64,000 nt of DNA from Acanthosepion esculentum (lineage: Eukaryota > Mollusca > Cephalopoda > Sepiida > Sepiidae): NCBI GenBank assembly GCA_964036315.1, contig OZ038485.1, forward strand, positions 75,254,784 to 75,318,783. The letters run 5' to 3'. Shown here piece by piece: positions 36,095 to 46,622 of this stretch. The notes below the pieces were generated by a model. That model ran no database searches. It was not told the origin of the DNA and worked only from the letters and a program-made list of their open reading frames with translations. The position numbers and the translations under genes were made by a program. Each line of letters begins with the position of its first letter. The stretch's first letter is position 1.

Positions 36095-36360
36095 GTTTCC
36101 AAGTCCGCGAGTGGACTTAGCCGGTATTACATGTCGCAGTACCATGATACCAATGCAGCCAGAGGTAAGCTTGCTTACAAAACCTGTGGCTCTAAGTGTA
36201 GGTTACACACTGGACTAATCAGTTACCAGAGACGTCATAGTGGCTAGGAAATCAACACTAAACACAAGGAAGTGCTCGGGCAAGAATTGACATTCAATCT
36301 GGGGATACTGAAAAGTCCTTTGCTCGACCGCAAATCTCGCCAAATGAGCAAATAAAAGAA
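36095..36360 (+). mobile_element. Possible LINE ORF tail with zinc-finger-like end
   Basis: The plus strand reads LSRYYMSQYHDTNAARGKLA and then CGSKCRLHTGLISYQRRHSG before a stop at 36244. Many animal LINEs end with such a C-x3-C...GLxxHxRxH motif; here one histidine is replaced by tyrosine. Only this tail is present, as in heavily 5'-truncated insertions. Confidence 0.4.
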
Positions 36361-36412
36361 TTTTTGGAAGGGCTTCTTGATCAGGCCAAGCACGTTTTAG
36401 CCGCCTCTTGTA

Positions 36413-36471
36413 TGTATGTATGTATGTATGTATGTATGTATGTATGTATGTATGTATGTATGTATGTATGT
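36413..36471. repeat. (TATG)n microsatellite
   Basis: About 14 units of the tetranucleotide, immediately before a SINE; it reads as His-Thr-Tyr-Ile repeats on the minus strand, which has no meaning. Confidence 0.95.
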
Positions 36472-36489
36472 TGATTGAATTGATGGATG

Positions 36490-36640
36490 GATGAATGAAC
36501 GTGGGGATAGTGGCTCAGAATGAGAAATCGGAAAAACGAGTTCGAAATCCAGTTGAGTTCGTTATATTCACTTACACGCAAATACCCTTGGACAAGGTAT
36601 GAATCCATCTCTTCTGATCATGGTTATTAACTAGTTTAGA
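36490..36640 (+). mobile_element. tRNA-derived SINE, family 1
   Basis: GGGGATAGTGGCTCAGAATG (A box region, 36501) and ACGAGTTCGAAATCC (B box, 36537) are spaced as in a tRNA gene. The body includes ACCCTTGGACAAGGTATGAA, shared with the SINE at 38865. The tRNA-like fold is degenerate. Confidence 0.6.
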
Positions 36641-36721
36641 AGGACAACTGAATTCAAAATTGTAATCATGAATTTAACTTATCAGCCATTATTATACTCG
36701 TCTAAAATCGACAGACATCAT

Positions 36722-36915
36722 GTATGTGTATAAGTGATTAGAATACCGGCATTCTGAAAATGGAACTCGGGTTCGAATCCCAGTATGGGATATAACGATA
36801 GGCATTGGAAGGCGATCTCAGCATGCAGCAAGCCCTAATAAATAGGGTAGACAAAACTGTTCGGAAGCAGTCAATGGTTATATTGCACGAAGTAAAATGT
36901 CATCGAGCGTTTGAG
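36722..36915 (+). mobile_element. tRNA-derived SINE, second family
   Basis: A B box, GGGTTCGAATCCCAG at 36771-36785, follows a plausible A-box region (GTATAAGTGATTAGAATACC) by normal tRNA spacing. The body differs from the first family (GGCGATCTCAGCATGCAGCA). Confidence 0.5.
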
Positions 36916-37340
36916 CGTACTCTCAAAAACCATAACTAAAGTTTTCTCAATATAATTGCAATATAAACCTCAGATTGGCTCCGTGAACGTCTGCAACAGA
37001 AAATAGCTAGCCTCAGTAGCAGACGAGTGCACTCAGAAACGAGTAGCCAGCTATTATACATTATACATACATAATAATGCTGTAATAGTAATAGTGGCAT
37101 TGAGCTCAAAACTTTTCCTTGTAAAAATGAATACCTATATTATTACTGTATGAGAAGATTCATTTTGCTTGTGAAAAGAGGATTTACACGTGATTCTGTT
37201 GCGGAAAAATTTATTTTTTCTCTGTTCTCAGATTCATTTCAAGTGAAATTAGATATTACTTATACAGGAATAGGGAAAACCAGTTCAAAGCCAAACTGGT
37301 AAAATTGTACTAGTAGTAAAAAGATTATTCTGGTAAAATC

Positions 37341-37348
37341 TATCTATC

Positions 37349-37408
<60 letters not shown>
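37341..37408. repeat. (CTAT)n/(GATA)n palindromic microsatellite
   Basis: A run of CTAT switches at 37380/37381 (TCTA|GATA) to its own complement GATA, giving an almost perfect inverted repeat of roughly 30-bp arms with no spacer. Confidence 0.93.
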
Positions 37409-37409
<1 letters not shown>

Positions 37410-38860
37410 AGAACGAAAGTCGTGACCATTGGGCAAATAATCTAAATAGCTATTGATTGTAATAAAGTAAGAAAACGCTGCTACTTTCCTTTGAGAAGAG
37501 CCAACAAGCCTCGAAAGTTAGAATTCTTACTTATAACTGTCCACTAAATGTTGGCGATGAAACGACCTCGTAAACGCCTCAATCAAAATCAAAACAGATC
37601 CACACAAATCTACAATGCAATTAGGTTATATAGTCAATTAATACCTTCTTAACATTTAAATGTAAGAATATAGTTGAAATTGACATTTATCATATCATTG
37701 CATTTAATTAAAATGTGAGCCAACTCAGCATACCTTTCTCAAGTAGCTTGTAACTTTATTTACATTATCATAAATGAATTAGGAACAAGGAAGAACTGAG
37801 AAAAACAATTTTTTCACTGAAGAACATTTCCCTAATCAAAACTTGTTAAGAAATTAAAAGTAAAAATTTAAAGCAATCTTTTACTTTAAATTCTTCGAAT
37901 ATTCTCTATGTGGTAATTTTTTTATTCAATTGTAATGGGATACGTTTGTAATGACACCGAGAGTTTTGATAAGAAACACTGATTTCTAAGATACGTATCT
38001 TCGCCAGAGGTAGTATAGGAAATGTAGGCTGCGTAAACGTGTATCGTCTGCTTTTCTGAGAGAAAACACGCGCTCTGTTGAGCTCTTGCTTAAACTCTTG
38101 AATTTCAAAAATATTTTTGGTACATTTCGATTTGTGGGAAAATAACTGCGTTTGTTTTTCATTCGGAACCAATGAAAAGGTTTCCCTCCAAATTCAGAGA
38201 AATGAAATCTGGAGCCTACCGGAGTGGATAAAAGGAACACCAGGAATCGAATTCGAGAAGTCGACGAACAGCTTCTGCATGAACCCAGGTCGGCCCGGTT
38301 ACGGAAAAACAACACGGAAAAAATTTGATGACTACCCACGAGAATTGGAAGTAACATCAAAGTCGCTCCCACATCAAGGAAAAATCTTCGGCTGCTGGTG
38401 TGATTGTTCTGTTCTTCGCTGCTACCACGAACTCTGCTTCGAAAATTGTACCTATTCTTTGAAAACTATTCAGAGAAGTATTTTTCCCCTTTCTTCATTT
38501 ATCTTTATATTGTTTACCTTTCCTGAGGACGTTATGCAGCATTGTAATTTTTATTGTAAAAGAGGCATATTTCATTTGCAATAATTAACATTTTATATGC
38601 ATGTTATTGGCAATCATTTGGTACACAAAGCACTTAATTTGTGTAATTCTTTCATTTTTGTGTGTTAACAATAAATTTATCGTCTGTTTTTAAACTCGGT
38701 TCGTGTCGTCTGTCTAAATTAAACCTTACTTCAAACGTCTGTTTGACTATTTCTTTTTATGTAGTTTTTTACCAAATAAAAAATCCTTTAATAGAAAAAG
38801 AGGTCGGAGAGTTGAATACCTAAAAAACAAAAATCAAAAGTTTAAAGCAGAAAAGCTGAC
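37409..38860. other. Unassigned stretch with possible LTR or LINE remains
   Basis: 37990-38450 is GC-richer and contains overlapping open frames on both strands (128 codons minus, 155 codons plus), neither with a recognisable domain. 38670-38720 (AATAAATTTATCGTCTG...GGTTCGTGTCGTCTG) looks like the polyadenylation part of an LTR. I cannot assign an element. Confidence 0.35.
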
Positions 38861-38864
38861 CAGT

Positions 38865-39130
38865 TGAAAAAAGGGCACGGTGGACAACAGATTGCGGCTC
38901 GGATTGAGTAATCGGAGAGCCGAGTTCGAATTCCAGTCGAATCCATTACATACCCTTGAGAAAAGTATGAATCTTCTTATTCTCCCCCAGCTATGGGTAA
39001 ATGGCAGGACAGACCGGGTTCTATAGCCTTGAACGGAAACTGGTCAACCGCAGAAAGAATAGAACGAAAGAATGGCAACCTACTGCGGGAAAAATCTGCC
39101 TCGTCAGTCATGTATCGAAAGATACATTAT
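38865..39130 (+). mobile_element. tRNA-derived SINE, family 1
   Basis: GGTGGACAACAGATTGCGG (A-box region) and CCGAGTTCGAATTCCAG (B box, 38929-38945) are followed by ACCCTTGAGAAAAGTATGAA. That body is related to the SINE at 36490. The 3' part (CTACTGCGGGAAAAATCTGC) extends to about 39110. Confidence 0.6.
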
Positions 39131-39754
39131 CACATAAGCATTTATCACGCATGGCACATCACTGACTGATGAATTGCTTCGTCAAGTCAGACAAAGCGCG
39201 GAAGTTGTTAATGAGTGTTACTTTCGACTTTAGAAGAGTACACAAAGTTGAACTTTAATATGAAAATCTCACTGTATAATGTTAAAGCTATGTGATTGAT
39301 GGAGTAGCAGTTTGTTGAATGTAATGACAGACAAGGTATTTTATCGAAAAATAAATATCTCTTGCATAAAATAAATCTTTTTTCATCATTAGACTACAGA
39401 TTTGCTTATGTACCTACATATATTGGCAGGACCATTTTACATAATTAAAAAAAAATTAAATTAATAACAGCAACTTATTTAATTCTTTATTTAGGGGGGT
39501 GTAAATTCTAGTCTCATTTATCTAATATGTCATCACTTGTAATATCATCATATATTTTCTCGAACACCATAATATAAAGATTCGATTTTATAAAGAAACA
39601 TTCGCCACTATCCTTCAAAAAACTTGCTACTGCGCAATTGTGCGAAAAATAGCTTCTCCAAGACTTTGTTAATCCAAAACCTATTTTAAGCAATAATCAA
39701 ACACGTTACACTAGAATACAACTAGAATGAATAAAATGTCTCAATGGAACTTAC

Positions 39755-39805
39755 CTTGTTGAAAGATAATTACCAAACAGATCCAAAACTAGTTTCCATC
39801 TGTAG
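39755..39805 (-). other. Gene 1 exon 1, non-coding
   Basis: On the minus strand the segment GCAGTCTACAGATGG...TTTCAACAAG ends in the consensus donor AAG|GTAAGTTCC at 39755/39754. It starts about 25-35 bases downstream of a TATA box. It contains an ATG (in CAGATGG) with an early stop, so the coding start in exon 2 would be reached by reinitiation or leaky scanning, or the true start site lies downstream of that ATG. Linkage to exon 2 is inferred from strand, order and splice sites. Confidence 0.45.
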
Positions 39806-39822
39806 ACTGCAGCACATGTCTA

Positions 39823-39831
39823 ATTTATATA
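39823..39831 (-). promoter_or_regulatory. TATA box of gene 1
   Basis: Minus-strand TATATAAAT, followed 20-30 bases downstream by an initiator-like CAGTCT and then by the first exon with a consensus donor. The TATA-initiator-donor spacing is what makes the call, since isolated TATA motifs are common in this AT-rich DNA. Confidence 0.5.
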
Positions 39832-42800
39832 AGCATCAATCCTTAGCATTTTCCAAGCCAAATTGTTCAAAAGGTTTTTAACATTGATTACACATGAAAC
39901 AATGACCTAATTTGGCACTTAACTATGATTATTGCAATTACATTCATTCTGTTAATAATTACATACATAGACAAAGACATAGATTATGTGTATATTTGCC
40001 TCTATGCTTGTGTAGATGAAAGCTTAGACTAACATTTTAACATTCATTAAAAATGGTAACAGCTAGCAATAATTACACTCATGATTTTTAAAATATCGTC
40101 ACCGTATTATCGTCAAGTATTATTTAATTGCTAATTAACAGTTTCAATTAATTTTTGTTCGGATCCAAGTTTACAATGCAGAAATTAAGTCAAAGTTTAC
40201 TGGATTTCTAGAGTCCAATTTTCCTACAAGGAAAGCAAAATAAAAATTCTTTCTGGTTGTCACGCCTGTAGTTTATTAAATGAAACTTACATAATTGCTT
40301 CCTACAAAATTTCCTTGTCATAAAATTTATCCTCGAATGAAATAATCATATCTCAAAAAACAGAATTGTATTATCCATATATGATGCATGTCATCGATTT
40401 TTCAGATCAGTGCCTAACCAAGAGAACCACCTGCTTATGTCAGATTTTATTATGCAAAGTTAATGTTGTCACAAGTAAAAATGGTATTAACAACCAACGT
40501 TAGTAAAGACTTCAGAATATACTTATATCTATAGGATAAATATGCCCTGTGAATTTCAGTTTATATCTTTTTATTGGAAATATTTATTTGTGGATGTGAA
40601 AGTTTCTAGTACAACAAGTGTGTTGTTCATATAAGTATTCATAACAGTAATGTTATTGACATTTATTGATTTTTAGTCCATATATATATATATATATATA
40701 TATACAAAGACTGCCATGGGTTTTAATAAAGATATAACCACAAAAAATAAACCGAAACTATTTAAGTAACTGAATGATGAGAAGACATTGGAAATTGCGA
40801 AAAAGTTGACCAATAAAAAACTGTTAAGATAGGAGACCCCAAGATCCTTTCTTCTAATTCATTTTTCCTTTATTACTTTAAATGAATGTTTTCTGATTTT
40901 CTGCACATTTGGGAAAAAAGCACTAAAGAAATAAAATAGATTTTATAAAGATATTCTCAAATAAATTCAAATACACACTTTGATAATTATTTTAATTAGA
41001 ATTACATTTTGAGGAGATTTTTCGTGAAGGGAAAGATCTAATCCATCTGCTTGAACGATAGTCTGATTATTTTGCTAATCAGATTAACTTCGTGGATATC
41101 ATGTTCCGTGGCCTACCGTCTTAGTTTCAAAATTGAATCATGAAAGATAAACAGACACTTTGTGGGGGGGGGTCCTATTTGTTTGCAGTGTTCTTTATCA
41201 GGCAAATCAATGTTTAGTGTAGTACAATGTTATATATTAAGTAATATTGGCTTGTTTTTTAGTATTTTAAACAAAAGGGGAATGGTATTCTAGATCTCAT
41301 CATGTTGAAACTGTCAGCATGTTATATACTATATGTTTAATTTTCTAGTTTGCAAAACATTTATTTGTGCATATTTCTTATTCTTTTTTAAGTTGCAGAA
41401 ATATGCAGTCCACAAAAATTTTATAAATTTAGAATGACGTCAAATTTGAAATGTGATCAATCAAATAGACACTCAAAACGATGATATGTCCAAAGATGAA
41501 TGAAAACAATGTAAGAAAAGTCAGATCGTATGAATGAAGGCCATATCTTCATATAAATTCCAAACAACATGATTGGGGGATGAGGGTCTATACTTTCATC
41601 ATCCCAAGAAAGATTCCTACAATTAATTGATTCCAGATATGAATAGCAAAGGTAACCACTAAATTATCTCCATTTGGAAAAAGTAAAAGATTTTAATATT
41701 ACACATATTTTTTAATTCTGATGAGTTTTCCCCCGTCATTTTTGTTGTTTATTAGCCGATCGATTATTCAGTAGTTAACTTAAACCTTGTGAAATAGTAT
41801 CTTCCGATGAAACTCAATCTGTCATTCCACCAATCGAGAGCTCGTCAAAAGGAAAACATTTTCATCATTGGATTAAAAAAGCTTTCGTAGTTTTCATCTT
41901 GTAGTCATTCTGTTCATTTTAGATGATCTAAAGGAAAAGACACCAGGATGGTTACAAAAATGAGAATGTTGCCTAACCATGAAAAAATTCTGTAGCCTAA
42001 TTGTCGTAGCGTCATCCACATAAGACAATGTATAGAAAGTCAGTTGGAGTCTCATCGGAAACGATTTTTAATTCCTATTTTATTCTGTTTTGTTGAACTA
42101 TCGAAGATTGAAGTGTCTTTTGAGTAAAATAAATAACAACCAAAAATGAAGAAACTACTTAAAGCTGATAATAATGAGTACTTTTATGCATACTGTACAT
42201 ACTTCTATAGTATTCTAAAAAGTTAGATTGGAACAAAATAAATAACAGTTCCGCGATCGTTTTTTCTGCGTCGTGTGTTGCCTATTCTAATAATTTGTTC
42301 TTGATTTGTGGCGCATCAACGGAGAACCAAGCCAGAAGTTTACTCTTACACAGAAACTTGTAAATTTCGAATCCTACGTGAAATAAAAGAAAAAGATACC
42401 CAATTGTTGTTAGTCAAATACTTTAAATTTTCTGATTTCACTTTCTTGATTGAATTGGTGTATAAGTTGTTCAATTTCCGTCTGATATTTCAACTTCAAA
42501 GATGAGTGAAGGGACGCAAAAATGTTTTCCATTGAAACAAAAATAAAATTAATATGAAAAAAGAAACACTGATAATGTTCAGTATAATGTCCTTTCTTTA
42601 TTTCATAAATTCAAAATTGTGGATATTACATTTCTATTATTAATCAAAGACCATTATCTCAAATATAAAAAGAATCGTAAATCGTACGAAGAATCGTGAA
42701 TAAAATATTCATCCGATTAAAACTGGCATTCTGAAATAAAATATATTTATGAAAGCAAATTTCAAATTGAAGATCACATTGATAATATAAAATAACTGAC

Positions 42801-44190
42801 AAAATTAACCTAATATCTCCAAAAGTTAAGTCAAAAAATGAAAAATCAAAATTAATGATATCTATAAATTTTGAGTTTATATTGTTTCTTAATGTAAGTC
42901 ATCTAATTTAGTGCCATCAAATTTTACGCAACGATTTTTATTTATGAAATAAGGAAGTTCATTTACAAGGTTGTTGCCAGTTTTAAGTTGAACTACATCT
43001 TCAATAGCTCAAAACTGACCTCGTGTTCCTCCTATCTGAAACCGGACTCAACTAATCTAAACCAGTTCGGAAATTTATAGTTCCGGGCTACTTGGAATTA
43101 CTGCTAAAAGAGGACCTATAAAATCGCTGGAAAAATAGTCGAGTCTCTGTATCACCTCAGAAAGTTCCTGACTCCTTGTGTCATGCTTTATCTTTACAAA
43201 AGCCAGATCAAACCAAAAATTGTTAAGCCGGAGCTGCTCAATCCTCACTTTCCAGCCTTGACAGATTTCAAAAGCATTTGCACGTCCTTGTGGGTACTGA
43301 ATTGTTTTTCCCTCTACAATGAAATGTTGCTGGACTTTCGCTAATCTACTGCGATTTATTGTTTGGATAAACTACAATCCTTGGTTCCATCAATCCAGAT
43401 ATTCACAACTAGGACTCGCCATGCCACGCACGCTGTTGACTCATTCATTGACTAATGGTGATAAGGAAGTTTCACTCAGTCAGCTTCTTCTCCAGAACTG
43501 TTATTATGGAACGGACTCCCGAGAGGATGCTTTCTTGATCACTACAATTAATGACCCTCTTCAGGTCGAGGGTCAACCGTTATGTATCCTACATATCCTC
43601 ATAATATGCACCTCTTGCTTCTTATCTGCACGCCCTTATAACAACCTCACTAGTAACCATCTTGAGCCTTGTGAGTGAACAGTTTTTATTCAATTTTTAT
43701 CGATATGTTGGCAAACAGAAAATATATTGTTGCTAAAATTTATTTTCATAAAACATAACCCGATCTTTTGAGTTGAATTTCGTTATATTAAAAATATGTA
43801 TATCCTAAGTCATTTTTTTCTTTGGCAATAGCATAGGACATACGACTTATACATCCAAACATACTGAAGAAACTTTGGTTGATTTTGTTAATATTCTGAT
43901 ATGTTTTCATAAAATTTTCAAAATAATATAATTAGATCAAAGTTCTATAGGTTTTCAAAGAAAAATCTTATGAATTAAAATGTTTACAAAAGTGCGTTTT
44001 TCAGTTGTAGCTAACATTTGTTTCATCATTATGTTACTGCTTCTTTTACAGCAGCTACGCATTTTCCATTTATTCAAAATATAATTGAAAGAAATATCAA
44101 AATATTAAACAATGACATATAACTCTTTTGCTTTACTGCTAAAATATGCATCGCTTATATTTTGTTATCACTGATTACGGAATTCATACT
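39832..44190. other. Intergenic/intronic AT-rich DNA
   Basis: No gene or shared repeat was recognised, except a (TA)n tract at 40680-40705. A 119-codon plus-strand frame at 43319-43678 has no domain, signal peptide or splice context that I find convincing. If gene 2 extends left of 45636, part of this stretch is its 3' region. Confidence 0.5.
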
Positions 44191-45605
44191 ATAATGGTCA
44201 AATCTTTCAGTACTTTACGGCAAATTCCTTACTGATTCTTACATTCCAGTTTGTTGGAAAACCTCTTCTGTAATCACTGCTTTTAAGAACTCGGTTGAAC
44301 CATCTGGTGTTTCGAACTATCGACCTGTTAAATCTTCTACCTCCTTTTGGCAAAGTGCTAGAGGCTTTAATCAGCACCGAATTGGTCAAGAATCTCACCT
44401 CGCATTGTTTACTTTTAGGCAAAAATGTCTTTCGTTTCTCTAGGTCAACTGCAGATGTGTTGACAGTTATTACTAGAATAACCTGGCAAGAATGGCAAAA
44501 CTCGGGCTGTGACAGGGTTTGGCAAAGATAAGAGCTATGAGGTCACCGGCTGAATTTTTCATTTGATCCAATCTTACTTAACAAATCGCTTAATGAAAAT
44601 CGTGTCGAACGGCCATTCTTCAAGATCTTTTTGTATTAATGCGGGTATCCTCCAGGGCATTATCCTTGAACCTACTTTGTTTTTATCTTCGGCAACGATC
44701 TTCCCGATGCCATCAGTTCCCGACTCGGTATTTATTCTGATAACGCAGTTATTTACTCATGTCTTAATAGAAATTCCGGTAGGTTCGATAAGGTCAAATT
44801 GCCAGCTGATCTCGAGACTGACTTTCTATTAACTGGGGCAAGAAATAGCTTGTAAATTTTAATGCCTACAAAACGAAACTTTTAGTCATATTAGAGAATC
44901 ATTTTTGCCGTCCTTCATTTTGTCTGATGCCTACTTCCCGGGGTGCGCCTTCTCCATCTCACGTTTTCCACTGACGATGTGGAACGATTATATTGAATCA
45001 GTTGCTAGGGTCTGCTGTTACGAAAGTTAGTTCACAGTGTTGTGCCAGACAATTTTTCTTATCAAAATACATCTTGCACGTTTAAAAGTCTCCCATCCGT
45101 CCGTACATTGAATATTGCTGCCATATTTGGTTTGGTGCTTCTGCTATATATCTAGAGATTCTTGACAAAATCCAGAGAAGAATCGGTCCTGACCTGGCAT
45201 CTTCCTGGCATCTTCTTGTCCTCAGTCATTTTCCCTGTATCTTTATCATAAATATTTTAATGTCAATTGTTCTGATGAGCTTTCCTCTTTGGTACTTCAT
45301 GAATTTAAGCGTAGTACTAGATTGGCAGTGAGGTCTTATCACCTTTCTGTTGAAATAGCTAGAGGTAATCGTAACTTTTATTCTAATAGTTTCTTTTCTC
45401 GCAATCCTTGCCTGTGAAACTTCGGTCCACTATCTTTTGGGTTTTTTTCTCTTTGCGACGCTCAAAAATTTAAATGCATCGTCAATCGCCATCTTCTATC
45501 TTCTTAATTCCTGCTCTTTATTGTCCTTTATTCCTCACTAACGTTTCCTCATTTTCTTTCACTTTTAGTAACCCCTTGCATTTTAGTGGTTTTATCGCGT
45601 AGCTT
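44190..45605 (+). mobile_element. Jockey/CR1-like LINE, copy 2 (broken)
   Basis: It has the same family and order as 24080-25450. NYRPV-like and SRSTADVLTVITRI blocks lie at 44440-44480, INAGILQGIILEPTLF near 44638, and a catalytic box read as YSDNAVIYSCL (44731-44763). There the second aspartate of the YxDD motif is replaced. EYCCHIW-like and DKIQRRIGP blocks follow near 45110-45190, with a C-terminal tail to about 45590. Its 3' end lies about 30 bases from the donor of gene 2 exon 3, i.e. it has landed inside the following intron. Confidence 0.85.
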
Positions 45606-45635
45606 GTAGCGAAATTATTTAATTAAAATACTCAC

Positions 45636-45755
45636 CATGATTGCTTGGTGAAGGACCAGACAAGACCACACATACTTAAAAATCATGATGAATTTCGGAC
45701 TTGTAGTAAGTACCCCACAACAAAGCATTGTTTTGTATTTCCTGTCACCGTAGAC
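45636..45755 (-). CDS. Gene 2 exon 3: hydrophobic segment
   Basis: The acceptor AAAAAATCTTTCACAG precedes GTCTACGG at 45755; the donor ATCATG|GTGAGT is a strong consensus at 45636/45635. The exon is 40 codons in phase 0, beginning VYGDRKYKTM and including KFIMIFKYVWSCLVLH. The equivalent exon of gene 1 is 119 nt. A methionine at position 10 and an aromatic/hydrophobic block at positions 22-36 line up, but most residues differ. Exit phase differs by one base between the genes (phase 0 here, phase 2 in gene 1), which weakens the case or implies different C-termini. Confidence 0.45.
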
Positions 45756-46481
45756 CTGTGAAAGATTTTTTGGTAAAATGTTTTCATATATTTCCAAAAT
45801 ATAAGAAAATAAGCAATTGATAACATATATAATATGTTATATATTATATAATATATAAACAATAACCTGTAAAATGCATCTTTCTGTTTGTTATCCATCA
45901 GGAATTACACACTAGTAGAGTTTATTATCTGTGCTGAACTTCCAACAGCTTTTCTCTTCGTACTGTCCGTGCTTTGTAATTACAGCTTAACTGATACTTT
46001 TTCTTTTAACTGATTCTATTTGTCTCTTCATTTTCTTATTTTGCCTCTTCATATACTAGTATAAACAGATAAAGTTACTTCCATATATGATAGAGTAATG
46101 CAGATAAATATGAAAATATTAACAAAATCAACTCGAATCTTATTTGTCAATCCAAATTTATTACCTACAATCATATTTTAGGAGTTGCTTTCTTTATCAA
46201 CAAGATGAACCTCCAAGAGATTCTTCTCTCAAATTATATTTCAGGTCATAAAGATCAAATTGAAATTCTCGTTTTTATTTGATTATTTGAATAATTAACG
46301 TAAATGTAAATGAAAACATTCCCCAAAAGAAGAAACAAAAACTATTTAATTGTAAAAAAACAATAGTAATAATAGAGTTTTTAAAAAAATTAATACTAGT
46401 TGTAATATAAGTACTGATATTAATAAAGTATAGAAGTAGCCACAGCAAAAATAAAATAATAATGATAGTTGTGGTACACAC

Positions 46482-46571
46482 CACACAACCATCAGGGACA
46501 TCTCCTTTCGTTGTCACAACGTGTATTAAACCAATCAGAGAGAAGAGAAAAAAATTATTTATTTTGCACAT
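46482..46571 (-). CDS. Gene 2 exon 2 coding part: signal peptide
   Basis: The ATG at 46571 gives MCKINNFFLFSLIGLIHVV, then TTKGDVPDGCV, ending on a codon boundary before a donor-like GTG|GTGTGT at 46482/46481. Gene 1 has M-x-K, a hydrophobic core and VTA/VTT at the same distance, then an acidic/glycine-rich stretch, and is spliced at the same place. If not spliced here, the frame runs to a stop at 46275 for 98 codons in all, with a second hydrophobic stretch (TTIIIILFLLWLLLYFI). That alternative cannot be excluded. Confidence 0.5.
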
Positions 46572-46622
46572 GTTAATCTTGAATCATCCGATCGGTGAAA
46601 ATCGACGTCCAGAAATAGAAAC
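46572..46622 (-). other. Gene 2 exon 2, 5' untranslated part
   Basis: A minus-strand acceptor TTATATTTTGTAG ends at 46623 and is followed by GTTTCTATTTCTGGACG. The acceptor resembles that of gene 1 (CTATTTTGTAG followed by GCTTTTCATTTTGAGG), suggesting common descent of the leader exon. Confidence 0.4.

Larger units (their letters stand above)
26717..39805 (-). other. Gene 1: small secreted/membrane peptide gene (three exons seen)
   Basis: I infer one minus-strand transcription unit from three segments with consistent splice sites. A TATA-driven non-coding first exon (39755-~39805) ends in an optimal donor. The second exon (31944-32104) has a 5'UTR part and the first 29 codons. The third exon (26717-26835) continues in frame for 39 codons plus two bases. 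The joined part would encode a peptide of about 70 residues: a signal peptide, a short acidic segment, and a hydrophobic stretch. The introns are about 7.6 and 5.1 kb and are packed with repeats. A final exon with a stop codon is not located. I do not recognise the family. Splicing is inferred, not observed. Confidence 0.5.
45636..46622 (-). other. Gene 2: paralogue of gene 1 (two exons seen)
   Basis: Two minus-strand exons with consistent splice sites mirror exons 2 and 3 of gene 1: a 141-nt exon with a short leader and 30 codons, and a 120-nt exon entered in phase 0. The intron between them is only 726 bases, against about 5.1 kb in gene 1, where a LINE and copy C have entered. The inferred peptide begins with a signal peptide and has a second hydrophobic segment. 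Sequence similarity to gene 1 is weak at the protein level, so paralogy rests mainly on exon architecture. No first exon or terminal exon was found. Confidence 0.45.

Noticed and set aside
36501..36551. Functional tRNA genes at 14.8, 36.5, 36.8 and 38.9 kb
   Set aside because: A and B boxes are present but stems and anticodon arms are not credible and SINE bodies follow.
37986..38584. Overlapping 128- and 155-codon frames on opposite strands
   Set aside because: GC-richer, but neither strand shows a domain; likely untranslated mobile-element sequence.
43319..43678. 119-codon plus-strand frame as a gene
   Set aside because: No domain, signal peptide, splice or promoter context; composition like its surroundings.
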